Shown: in pieces, positions 1-8,189 of the stretch
Numbering within the stretch: position 1 is the stretch's first letter
Layout of the letters: each line of letters opens with the position of its first letter
Assembly: GCA_963827935.1 (NCBI GenBank)
Contig: CAWHCN010000004.1
Location: 1,054,001-1,118,000, forward strand
Direction of reading: 5' to 3'
From: DATFNV01 sp963827935
GTDB lineage: Bacteria; Planctomycetota; Planctomycetia; Gemmatales; Gemmataceae
Length of the DNA: 64,000 nt
Notes under the pieces: generated by a model
Database searches by the model: none
Told to the model about the DNA's origin: nothing
The model's input: only the letters and a program-made list of their open reading frames with translations
Position numbers and translations under genes: made by a program

Positions 1-1133
1 ATGTTCGAGAACGCAGCGATATACAGGACCTCCCCCGTCGTGGGCCACTACACCGCAGTACTGGGTAATTGAAGCGCTTCTCCGACTATAGAGAAAGACA
101 GCGTCAAGGCACTGCCGGGAGGCTCGTACTGCAAGATCGCGTGCTGCAAAAACGTCGCGAGGGGCAGCTTCAGATTCCCCACTTACTGACCCCAAGTACT
201 CCTCCACATCGACGCGCAATCCCTGCGGCGATGGCTGTAGCAATTGTTGGTCCTGTCCGAATTGTAACAGCTCGTCTGTGTAGCCCTGGCCAGCCATCAG
301 GTAAACGCCTGGGGGGAAGATCTCACCCGAGATCTGGAGACCGGGCTCGTCCAATGGCAAGTACACGAGGTATCTCTGTCTGGCCCCCCGCAAGGAACCG
401 AGGATCAATCCGACCCTCGCTTCGAGCGAAGTGCTATGTAGTCCGATCCTGTCCCCTCGAAGGTACTTGACGGGGAGTTCTGCAAGCCATTCGCGAGATT
501 ATCCACGATCAAGCGAAAACGATAACACTTCCTCGATGACGGGATAGCCTCCGTCACAGCAGTCCCGCAGGCTAGCTCTCGCGCCATGCAGAGAGTCTCT
601 TAGATAGCTCAGCAGGGCATCCCTGTACTCGTTGCCTGCTCGTAGCGTGCATGGACGGCAATTGCAAGTTGACGAATTCTTCCAAGAAGGTACTTCTCAA
701 CATCGATGGTCTTCTGAAGGCCGTATTTCTGGCGGAGAAGACCTTCGCTCTTTTGCCGATCATCGGCCTCTATCACATCAATATAATCCCTGCCGAATGT
801 GATGAATCGGTGGGCCTCAAGCCGAGCAGGATAGTTCAAGCGAAGGTCGTCTATGCGCTTGATCGCTTGGCGTAAGGAGGCATGAAGCCGATAAGCGAAC
901 TCCGCATGCTGCTGGAACAAATCGAGTGCCTGCCGGATCACCGCGAAAAGATCGGGCAACGCCAAGGTCCGTAGTATCCTTGTGGCGGGCGCCCGGTCGT
1001 CTTGCAACAGCTCTAGCCACATGGACAGAAAGCCTTGGGCGACCGTGGTCAGGTGTCGCAGGTCCTGCTCCGCGACAATTGAATTGCGGTATTCGTTGCA
1101 ATTCGTCGTCCAGATGTCTTTATCAAGCCGCAT
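1..1133 (-). CDS. Unknown protein, interrupted, runs off left edge
   Basis: I do not recognise this gene. The first 174 codons (1133 down to 609) are open and give a soluble, mostly helical protein rich in Leu, Arg and Asp. At about 610-630 the reading shifts by one base; in the new frame translation continues (AGNEYRDALLSYLRDSLHG) as far as a TAA near 508, then is open again in the same frame to position 1. The tail contains stretches such as YLVYLPLDEPGLQISGEIF that look like real protein. I infer one gene damaged by a frameshift and a nonsense codon, or by sequence errors, with its C-terminus outside the window. There is no signal peptide or membrane segment. The plus-strand frame over 69-470 has no protein-like features. 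Confidence 0.45.
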
Positions 1134-1354
1134 GCGACCTCCTTCAAGTGGCGTATCGTGTCACAGACTAAGAGCGTTCGGAACAAATGGAAAAAGCGCC
1201 ATGATGTCAGGTGATCTGGTGATTTCTTCCGCACGCTTTCACGGCGTGCCTCTACGCAGCAATGGTCACTGCCCGCGCAGAAATCGGTACAGGCATTCTG
1301 GCCTTGAGTGACGACCCGCCGCTGTGCCGTTGCCGTTGTCGCCGCCAGTTGGCA

Positions 1355-1855
1355 TCATAAGGCCACCTGCGCCCCTCGCCAATGAAAAGACCCGCTGCGC
1401 CTCATTCCTTCTGCCCACAGGGGACCGGCCTGCTCAAGGCACCTCGCAGCTGGCCGCCCTCGCGGCAAGGGTAGTGTCCTGGCATCAGTTAGGACACTAC
1501 CCGGCAGGGACCAAAGGCAGGAAGGCTGCAACACGCAGCAGAGCAGTTTGTCGCCCAGGACGCACGCCGCGGTCAGGAAGTTGCCCACCTCGACCGGGCA
1601 GTCGAGCAGAACTTTCTCGTGCGTAATGACCTGGGGCACCTTGAGCGAGAATCCGAATTTGGCCGGCGTCCGGTCACGCCATCCTTCGACCATTTTGCGG
1701 GACGGACTGCGGTAGAACGTGCTGTTCACCTCGACGACCGGGTAGCCCTCGGCGAGGTAGGAGAGATAGTCCCCGGCGGACAGGTCCGCGGGGTAAAAGA
1801 CGCCGGACCATTCCTTGTACGACCAGCCGCAGGTGCCGATGCGAAGTGGGTGCAC
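1355..1855 (-). pseudogene. Truncated DUF72-family gene
   Basis: The N-terminus is a good match to the DUF72 (YecE-like) family: MHPLRIGTCGWSYKEWSGVF followed by FYPADLS, VEVNSTFYRSP and FGFSLKVPQVITHEK. Complete DUF72 proteins are about 240-300 residues. Here family similarity stops near residue 105, after LGDKLLCCVLQ, where members normally continue through a Leu-Leu-Gln-Phe-Pro segment. The remaining 60 codons are unrelated, low-complexity sequence that crosses the palindrome at 1469-1502. I read it as a gene truncated by insertion or rearrangement. The biochemical role of the family is not established. Confidence 0.75.
1469..1502. repeat. 12-bp perfect palindrome inside the DUF72 remnant
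   Basis: GGGTAGTGTCCT and AGGACACTACCC are perfect inverted repeats separated by 10 bases. The element sits just past the point where DUF72 homology ends, so it may mark the inserted or rearranged DNA. It has no U-tract on either strand, which makes a terminator unlikely. Confidence 0.6.
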
Positions 1856-2011
1856 GGGAGGGACCTCTTCCCGGCAAGGCCGCCGACGGGACCCGTGCGG
1901 GCCGCGTGTGCGGTTGCTACACTACCGCCCATCATGTATCGGCGCGGCGAGACCGTCAACGAAGAAGATTTCCGGCCCGCCGGGCGGTGTGGCAGGAGGG
2001 AGGCTTGACCC

Positions 2012-2728
2012 GTGGCCCACGCCCAGAACCCCGACCGCGTTAGACTACTGTTCGGCCCCTACGCGACGCCCCGCCTCCCGCTCGGCGAGGTCCTGAGTTG
2101 TGAGATCCGCGACGGCGACGTGGTTGTGGTCGATTACAGCGACGCTCCGATCCCGTGGCCCATTGGGCAGCGCCGCGGTCGGGGTGCCCGGGCGCTTGTC
2201 GTGTACGGCCGGCTGGTGGACGCGATCCGCCGGGAGGCGAACCAGGCCGTAGCCCACTGGTGGGGGGTCTCACTGCAAACCGTGAGCAAGTGGAGAAAGG
2301 CGTTGGACGTGCCGCGGGCCAACGAAGGGACGCACCGGCTCCACCATGACACCGCTCTGACGCCAGGCGTTGCTGCCGGCCGGAAGAAGGCCCGCCAGAA
2401 GACCAACGACCCCGGCCGGCGGGAGAAGATCGCAGCGGCCAAGCGTGGCAAGCCACGGCCGGCCCGCGTCCCCGAGGCCCTGCGCAGGGCCAACCGGGGC
2501 CGGCGCCTGCCCGAAGAGACACGGCAGAAGATGAGCGAAGCCCAGCGCCGTCGAGGGACTCGCCCCTCCGCAGCGGGCAGGCCCTGGACCGTCGAGGAAG
2601 ACGAGTTGCTCAGGTCGTTGCCGGCGCGTGAAGCGGCGGAACGGACGGGGCGCACGTTGACGGCGGTTTACAATCGCCGGATCGACCTGGGGATACCGGA
2701 CGGGCGGCGGAGGGAGCACAGGGCATGA
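2012..2728 (+). CDS. HTH and Myb/SANT-like DNA-binding protein
   Basis: A 238-residue basic protein. Residues about 65-98 resemble a helix-turn-helix (AVAHWWGVSLQTVSKWRKAL). Residues about 168-186 carry a NUMOD-like basic helix (PEETRQKMSEAQRRRG), and residues about 193-230 resemble a Myb/SANT repeat (PWTVEEDELLRSLPAREAA, then RTLTAVYNRR). NUMOD-type modules are known from homing endonucleases and related DNA-binding proteins; no nuclease domain is visible here. The stop codon overlaps the next start (ATGA at 2725-2728), so the two genes are co-translated. Function is unknown; DNA binding is inferred from the motifs. Confidence 0.7.
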   Translation: MAHAQNPDRVRLLFGPYATPRLPLGEVLSCEIRDGDVVVVDYSDAPIPWPIGQRRGRGARALVVYGRLVDAIRREANQAVAHWWGVSLQTVSKWRKALDVPRANEGTHRLHHDTALTPGVAAGRKKARQKTNDPGRREKIAAAKRGKPRPARVPEALRRANRGRRLPEETRQKMSEAQRRRGTRPSAAGRPWTVEEDELLRSLPAREAAERTGRTLTAVYNRRIDLGIPDGRRREHRA

Positions 2729-2934
2729 GCAACACCAGCTACCCCCGGGCCATCGCCCGTGTCCCATTCGTTGACGGCGTGACCCGTGATGTATTCGAGG
2801 ACGCTGGCGGCCGGCAGTTCGTCCTGGACGACGGTGGCGACCCGCAGTATGGGGTGTGGATCCTGTCGAGGGGGATCGACGACGACCTGGACGACGGCCC
2901 GCGGCCGGACGCCGTGGCGGGGCCGGCTGGGTAG
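2725..2934 (+). CDS. Small acidic hypothetical protein
   Basis: A 69-residue protein translationally coupled to the HTH/Myb-like gene through a 4-base ATGA overlap. It begins with a region containing VPFVDGVTRDVFEDAGGRQF and ends with an Asp-rich stretch (GIDDDLDDGPRPD). There is no signal peptide, membrane segment or recognised domain. The overlap and codon use support it as real. It may act with its DNA-binding neighbour, but that is inference from position only. Confidence 0.6.
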   Translation: MSNTSYPRAIARVPFVDGVTRDVFEDAGGRQFVLDDGGDPQYGVWILSRGIDDDLDDGPRPDAVAGPAG

Positions 2935-3128
2935 GGCCTCGCCGCGGAGACTGTGCCGATGAGGCCACGGGGCCGGCTGCGGAAATACGGGTGACTATTG
3001 GCCGAACTGGCTACACCGGAGGACAAAAAGGGACGTGCCGCAGCATCCGAAGGCTGCTCGGGTTCTACAACCGTTTACAACCGCAGACAGGTTCAGAGGG
3101 GTGTAGTTGGGCTACCAAAAAACGCGAA

Positions 3129-3150
3129 AACCCGCGGAAATCCACGGGTT
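3129..3150 (-). terminator. GC-rich hairpin next to the tRNA remnant
   Basis: On the minus strand AACCCGTGG and CCGCGGGTT form a 9-bp stem with one G-T pair and a 4-base ATTT loop. A run of six T follows after TTCGCG, so this could work as a weak intrinsic terminator for transcripts that cross the tRNA remnant on the minus strand. It occupies the place where the 3' half of the tRNA should be. Confidence 0.45.
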
Positions 3151-3164
3151 ATTTGCTACCTTTT

Positions 3165-3206
3165 GTATCCGTAGACCGATGCTCTATCCAGTTGAGCTAC
3201 AGGCGC
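3165..3206 (-). pseudogene. 5' half of a tRNA-Arg(ACG)-like gene
   Basis: The minus strand reads GCGCCTGTAGCTCAACTGG, then ATAGAGC and CGGTCTACGGA: an acceptor 5' strand, a D-arm and an anticodon loop CTACGGA with anticodon ACG. The sequence after the loop cannot pair: the anticodon stem 3' side, T-arm and acceptor 3' strand (expected CAGGCGC) are all missing. It is a tRNA fragment, not a functional gene. Fragments like this are commonly left by integration of mobile elements at tRNA genes. Between 2935 and 3313 I see nothing else besides this fragment and the adjacent hairpin. Confidence 0.7.
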
Positions 3207-3313
3207 GAATGATTCTCACCTCATCCGAGGGCCATTCTACGCCGCCCCCAGTGCCCGGCAAGGCAAACTGGAGCAGAGGCAACCGGCCGACCCGACAAGG
3301 GCGTTCGTGGGAG

Positions 3314-5816
3314 CTACTCCTTTTCTGCCAGGTCGCGTATCACAAGATGCATCAGCCGCAGCCCTTCGGGGTGATCGGGGCGGTCGGCGAGAATGGCGAG
3401 GGTCTGGCGCCGCGCGTCCTTGGGGCGCCCTGGCGGAGCAGCAGGCGGGCCAGCTCACAGCGCCATTCCGTCTCCCGAGGCGCCTGCTCCAGGGCCGCCT
3501 CATAGGCGGACGCGGCCTGGTTGGGGTCGCCCAGCGCCTCGGACAGGACCGCCTTGAGGTGAAGGTCGGCGGCCGAACGTGCCGATCCTGGCTCGCTCAG
3601 CAGCCGCAGGGCCTTCTCCTGGAACGGTCGCCGCCCGGAGTCCTCCGCTTCGGAATGCAGTTGGAGCGCGGCCGCCATGATCTGCTGCGGCTGGTCGGGC
3701 AGGACCTCTTCGAGCAACTCTTCGTCCGTTAGTGTGCCGGCGGCGTGGGCAACGATCGGCGTTTGATAAGCGTCGGATAGCTGGAGGGAGCGCCGCCAGC
3801 TGGCGATCGCCTGGCGGCGTTCGCCGTCGGCCAACTCCAGGCTCCCGGCCAGATAGTACAACTCGGGGTCGCTCGGAAGGACGTGCTCGGCGCGAGCCAC
3901 ATAAACGGCCCGGGTGGCGGCGTTGCTGAAGGCGCTGCGGTGGGCGGCCAGGCGCAGGTTGGCCCGCGCCGAAAGCGGGCAGAGGTCGCGTGCCTGGACA
4001 TAGTGAGCCAGCCCTGGCAGGAGGTACCGTTCCTCTGCCTGGTGGCGCTCCTCGGCGTCTGGCGCCTCTGCGGCTTGTTTCTCGTAACGGTCCAGGTAGG
4101 CCTGGCCGGCGGCCAGGTGAAGGTCGGCGTGATCCGGTGCGGTCTGCGTGGCGGCTTCGATGAGGGCGAGACCCTCGTCGCCGCCGGCCAGGCCGGCACC
4201 GATCCGCAAACTCTCCGCACGGGCGGACCGCCAGCCTTCGGCGCCCAGAAGCAGGGCCAGGGCCGCTGCCGTGGCGGTTCCCGCCAGCACGGCCAGGCGG
4301 CTTGCCCAGGGAGGCGCGGCAACCGCTCGGCCTGTCTCGGGACGTTTTTCGCCCAGCGCGGCGATGTGGGCCGCCACCACCGTGGTCAGCACGGCCACCG
4401 CGGGGATGTGCAGGCCGAAGTCGACGAAGCTGTGTACGGCCACGGCAGTGAAGCCAAGCAGCGCCCCCAGGACCAAACCCCCCGCCGACTGGCCGCGGTA
4501 CCGTCGAAGCGCCCGCCAGCCCAACCGGTAAACGAGCAGAATCACGGCGATGCTGAGCAGCAACCGAACGACGCCCCCTTCAATCAGCCCTTCGAGGTAG
4601 TCGTTGTGGGCGTGCTCGACGATCCATCCCTTGTGGAGGGGGCTGGTGCGATACATCTGCTCGACGTGGACGAAGCTGCCGTAACCCGTGCCGGTGAGGG
4701 GGAAATCCTGGGCGGCGGGCAGCACGTCGGACCAGATCTCGCCGCGACCTTCCTGCAGGGCATCGCCTTCCCAGAGGGTCAAGAGGCGGGTACGCAACGG
4801 GCCGGTGCCCAGCCAGGCGAGCAATCCCAGGGCCAAGGCCGTCGCCAGGATGACCCCGCCCCAGGGGCCGGCACGGGAGGACCGCGCGGCGCGGAGCAGG
4901 AGGCAGACGGCGCAGCCACAGGTCAGGGCCACCAGTCCCCGCGCGACAGGCTGAAGGCGACGGCGGCGGCCATGAGCGCCAGACAAGCCGCGAGCCACAG
5001 CGACGGCGCGTCGCTGAGCAATTCCAGCGGGTTCCACCAGCCGGGGCTGGCGATGGTCTCGTGGTCCGTTCCAGGGTCGGTCGCCGCGTTGCGCCGCGCC
5101 AGGAGCAAACCCGCGGCCAGGCCGATGCATTGGTTAACGTAGAACGGGAAGTGATTGCGACAGATGAACGGGCCGAACGGCGAGGCGTCGGCATAGGTCG
5201 TCACGGACCAGTACATGGTCCCGCGCGGTGAGGAGAAGAATTGCAGGAAGGCGAACAGCGCCAGAGCAGCGCCGTTGATCGTTGCCGCCAACGCCAGGCG
5301 GCGGAGCGACCCCGGCGAGGCGACGTTGCGCACCACCACGAAGAGCAGGAAAACGGCAAGCAGGCGGAACAGCTCTTCGCGCGTGCCGGCGGGGTAGAGG
5401 CTCAGCGTGTCGCCGGCCGGAAGGACGGCCGCAGGCACGGCGTGGGGCGGCGGCAGCGCCTCCCGGTTCTCCGGAAGCAATTCACGATAGAGCCCGGCAG
5501 CCGTCGGCGACAGCCGGTTCAGCAACCCGTGCGGCAGCGGCACCAGCTGCATCGCCCCGACCAGAAAGAGTCCTGCCAGGCCAACGGTGACGGGGCAGCG
5601 CCGCCAGCTCGCGGTGCCTTCGAGGATCGCCCGCGCCGCCCACAGAAGTGCCAGCAGAGCGACGCCGGCATAAAGCAGCGCCTCGAAGGCCGGCTGCACC
5701 GCCCCGAAGGCCCACGGTGCCAGGCACACCATCAGAAGGACGATGCCTTCCATGGCGGCGCGAAGGAGCGGGGCCGTCCGCGGACGCTGTTCGGCGGGTT
5801 GAGAGGTACGGCTCAT
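3314..5816 (-). CDS. O-antigen ligase/polymerase-like membrane protein with TPR tail
   Basis: The N-terminal part (5816 to about 4935) has many hydrophobic segments. It is followed by the O-antigen ligase signature region (FPLTGTGYGSFVHVEQMY, then EHAHNDYLEGLIEGG), further membrane segments, and a C-terminal helical region of TPR-like repeats ending RDLAEKE. This is the usual layout of Wzy_C/WaaL proteins fused to TPRs, which join or polymerise lipid-linked glycans at the periplasmic face of the inner membrane. The frame is lost twice: in a GGGG run near 4940, and in a CCCC run near 3425. Restoring one base at each site gives continuous family-like sequence to the TAG at 3314. It lies downstream of the polysaccharide operon on the same strand. 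Confidence 0.8.
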
Positions 5817-5849
5817 GATGACCGCTCAGGGCGGCGGCAAAGCGACAAA

Positions 5850-5887
5850 GGCGGCCTGCCGCCCGACAATCCGGGTAGCAGACCGCC
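5850..5887 (-). terminator. Terminator after the small exported protein
   Basis: On the minus strand GGCGGTCTGC and GCAGGCCGCC form a 10-bp stem (one G-T pair) around an 18-base loop, followed by TTTGTCGCTTT. It lies between the small exported-protein gene (stop at 5918) and the start of the ligase gene at 5816, so it would separate their transcripts. Confidence 0.5.
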
Positions 5888-5917
5888 CTGGCTTACCAAT
5901 CGGGGGGGCGGATCGGG

Positions 5918-6190
5918 TTACTTGAAGCGGGAGGTGTTACTGGTCTTTTCCCAGCTCTTGAACTCGACCTCGGTCGGCTCATCGGCCGGGGCGGCTGCCC
6001 TGGCCACCGGCGTTTGAGCCGAGGCGGGCGGGGCGGCGTCGATGACCCGGAACTCGCCGACCGGGCCTGTGAGCAGCGCGTTGGCGCTGCCACTGAAGAG
6101 TGCCAGCGCCAGGGCCGGCACCGACAACAGCACCAGGGCACCGAACACCTTCTTCGCGATGCGCCACCTGGAAAGCTTGTGGGTAGTCAT
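5918..6190 (-). CDS. Small membrane-anchored or exported protein
   Basis: A 90-residue protein with a basic N-terminus (MTTHKLSRWRIAKK) and one hydrophobic segment (about residues 15-38, VFGALVLLSVPALALALF), then an Ala/Pro-rich stretch and a polar tail (EVEFKSWEKTSNTSRFK). It may be a Sec signal followed by a short mature peptide, or a single-span anchor. No domain is recognised. It stands alone between a hairpin repeat and the terminator at 5850-5887. Confidence 0.6.
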   Translation of the reverse strand: MTTHKLSRWRIAKKVFGALVLLSVPALALALFSGSANALLTGPVGEFRVIDAAPPASAQTPVARAAAPADEPTEVEFKSWEKTSNTSRFK

Positions 6191-6314
6191 GATCGTGCCT
6201 CGTCTGGGTAGGATTCCATCTGCTCCGCAGTCGCTTGGCGCCGAGGGGGGACAGCCGCCAGACGTACAAGACTGTTTTAGCAGAACGGCTTCTCGCTGTC
6301 AACCAGATCTTCTT

Positions 6315-6380
6315 GTGGCGGCACGTTTCTAACGTGCCGGGGGCCGGGGTTAGTTCGGCACGTTGGAAACGCGCCGCCAC
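6315..6380. repeat. 24-bp inverted repeat, REP-like
   Basis: The arms 6315-6338 (GTGGCGGCACGTTTCTAACG...) and 6357-6380 match as inverted repeats at 22 of 24 positions around an 18-base GC-rich loop. It lies between the protease stop and the upstream end of the small exported-protein gene. It resembles the intergenic palindromes elsewhere in the window in style but not in sequence. It could also fold as a terminator, though no U-tract follows. Confidence 0.6.
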
Positions 6381-6389
6381 ACCATCCGG

Positions 6390-7088
6390 TCACTTCTCGG
6401 CCTTTTCCTCGGTGAGCCACTTCAGGCCGTTGCGCTTGAGGAAGGCGTGGACCTCTTCGATGTGGGTATAGTACCCCTTGCCGTCGCCGGCGCCGCTGTC
6501 CACGCCGATGAGGTAGCCGCGCCGGTCGAGGAGCGGGCCCCCCGAACGCCCCTTGAGTGGCGCCCGGGCGGTCTCCCAGCAGAGAACGGTCCCCTCGACC
6601 CCCGGCTTGCGGACCTTGCGCCGTCCCTTCACGTCCTCCAGGGCGCAGGTGGGGGGCCGGCCGTCTGCGCAGCCCACCGAGAGGGCGACGAACTCCTTGC
6701 CCTCGGGCAGCTTCGACGGCGGGCAGACCTTCGCCGCGCCCGGCATCTCGTCGCGGGTCGTCCATTGCAGCACGGCGAGGTCGGACTCGGGCGCCTGGGC
6801 GATGACCTCGGCCATGCGGTAGACCGCCGCCGTTTTGGGGTGGGAACCGGCGCTGAAGGTGGATACCTCCACGCGCTTGGCCCCATCCACGATATGGTTG
6901 GCCGTCAGGACGTAAACGATCGGCCCATTCCGCTTGAGGAGGACGCCGCTCCCCTCGTCGCCCTTGGTGAGGTTGACGACGCGCACGGTCGCCGTCACCG
7001 CTCGCAGCTGGGCCTCTTTGGGGAAGTCCTTCGAGTCAAGGATGCCGATTTCGGCGGGGAGGAGGAGGAGGAGGGCCAGGGGAATCAT
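6390..7088 (-). CDS. Secreted trypsin-like serine protease
   Basis: A 232-residue S1-type peptidase. The N-terminus is a short hydrophobic signal (MIPLALLLLLPAEIG). The catalytic triad is visible in order: His65 in LTANHIVDG, Asp103 in ESDLAVLQW and Ser182 in LKGRSGGPLL. A substrate-pocket segment follows (GYLIGVDSG). There is no PDZ domain, unlike DegP-type proteases, so it is a short single-domain form. It is likely exported and active in the cell envelope or outside. It is separated from the polysaccharide operon by the palindrome cluster at 7146-7272. Confidence 0.85.
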   Translation of the reverse strand: MIPLALLLLLPAEIGILDSKDFPKEAQLRAVTATVRVVNLTKGDEGSGVLLKRNGPIVYVLTANHIVDGAKRVEVSTFSAGSHPKTAAVYRMAEVIAQAPESDLAVLQWTTRDEMPGAAKVCPPSKLPEGKEFVALSVGCADGRPPTCALEDVKGRRKVRKPGVEGTVLCWETARAPLKGRSGGPLLDRRGYLIGVDSGAGDGKGYYTHIEEVHAFLKRNGLKWLTEEKAEK

Positions 7089-7145
7089 GAGCGTCTCCTT
7101 GTCCGGCTTGAATGGCTGCCACCAGGGGGCGGGCTCGCCAACGAG

Positions 7146-7272
7146 AGTGACTTGTCCACTGGCCTAGTGCGTGGACAAGTCACTTATGTGTGACAAATGG
7201 CTTTGTCACAAGGACTTACGACCTATAAAAAGTGACTTGTCCACTTGTCCACATGCTTTGTGGCCAAGTCAC
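7146..7272. repeat. Cluster of three hairpins with a repeated 14-mer
   Basis: AGTGACTTGTCCAC (7146-7159) is a perfect inverted repeat of 7171-7184 and occurs again as a direct copy at 7231-7244, where it pairs imperfectly with 7260-7272. Between them TGTGACAAA (7189-7197) pairs perfectly with TTTGTCACA (7202-7210) around a 4-base loop. The block fills most of the gap between the last polysaccharide gene and the protease gene, is less GC-rich than its surroundings and has no coding potential. It could be repeated operator half-sites, a REP-like element or a set of terminators. Confidence 0.6.
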
Positions 7273-7310
7273 CCATTGTGTACAGAAATCAATCACCATG
7301 CGGCATTTTG

Positions 7311-8189
7311 CTACAGTTGCCCGGCTCGTAGGGTCAACTCATAGACCTTCGCCCGGACCTCCTTGATGTAAGAGGCGCGGATCTGGCTGGCAATCAGGCC
7401 CGGGCGCCCCTCCAGGAAGCCGAGCCGAAACCAGTAGTGGTACGCGAACCACAAGAGCGGCTCGAAGGGCAGCCGAATGATCAGCGCCTTGAGAAACCGC
7501 CGCCTCTCTTGCGTGTTCCCGAACAGCTGCGGGCGGATCGTCTCCTCACCGTACCGGCCCGTCGTCAGATATTGATACCGGAGAGCCGCCTCCCAGGTTG
7601 AATAGCGGTTGTGCCGGTCCAGATAGGCGTGCAACCCCTTGAAATCTTCGTGGATCAGCGGTGTGTCCAGCCGCCCCACCCGGCCATCGACGATGACCCG
7701 CTCGTGAACCTCCATGTCCAGACCGTCCCCGGCATCGCCCAGGACGCGTTCAAACCGAGCCCGGCCCTTGCGAAAGAGGAGGACCGCGGCGAAGGAGAAG
7801 CCGCCGAAGCGCAACCGGCGGCCGAGGAAGTGGAATCCCTTCGTGATCAGGAAGGCAGCCGTGTCATCCGGGGCCGCGACAGCGGCGGCGATCTCCTCCC
7901 ACAAAGCCGGCGGCACCACCTCGTCGGCGTCAAGCAGGAGCACCCACTCGGTGCGGATGTCGATGTTGTCCAGGGCCCACTGCCGCTTCTTGGGATAGCC
8001 GCCGCCGTAATCGAACTGAACGACCTCGGCACCCGCCGCCTGGGCCAGCTCTGCCGTCTTGTCGTCGCTGTGGCTATCCAGGACGACTACGCGGGCTGCT
8101 GGGCCAAGTACGGCCATGCAGCGTGAGATGTTGGCCTGTTCGTTTTGCGCGGCAATCAGCACCGTGACGGGAAGCCGGCCCTCGTTCAT
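7311..8189 (-). CDS. Family 2 glycosyltransferase
   Basis: A 292-residue GT2 enzyme of the WaaE/KdtX-like type. The N-terminal nucleotide-binding fold starts VTVLIAAQNEQANISRC and contains VVLDSHSDD and the metal-binding LLLDADEVVPP. The C-terminal half has the conserved acidic/aromatic region (HERVIVDGRVG, then HEDFKGLHAYLDRHNRYS). It should transfer a sugar from a nucleotide donor at the cytoplasmic face. Its ATG overlaps the stop of the upstream carbamoyltransferase (ATGA, 8186-8189), so it is the last gene of the long minus-strand operon. Confidence 0.9.
   Translation of the reverse strand: MNEGRLPVTVLIAAQNEQANISRCMAVLGPAARVVVLDSHSDDKTAELAQAAGAEVVQFDYGGGYPKKRQWALDNIDIRTEWVLLLDADEVVPPALWEEIAAAVAAPDDTAAFLITKGFHFLGRRLRFGGFSFAAVLLFRKGRARFERVLGDAGDGLDMEVHERVIVDGRVGRLDTPLIHEDFKGLHAYLDRHNRYSTWEAALRYQYLTTGRYGEETIRPQLFGNTQERRRFLKALIIRLPFEPLLWFAYHYWFRLGFLEGRPGLIASQIRASYIKEVRAKVYELTLRAGQL

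Noticed and set aside
69..470. Plus-strand frame at the left edge
   Set aside because: Low-complexity Arg/Pro/Ser translation; the minus strand is the coherent reading.
3165..3206. Functional tRNA-Arg gene
   Set aside because: The anticodon stem 3' side, T-arm and acceptor 3' strand cannot be formed from the following bases.
3883..5142. Long plus-strand open frame (419 codons)
   Set aside because: It is antisense to the ligase/TPR gene, has Gln/Gly/Arg-rich sequence without motifs, and arises from third-position GC bias.
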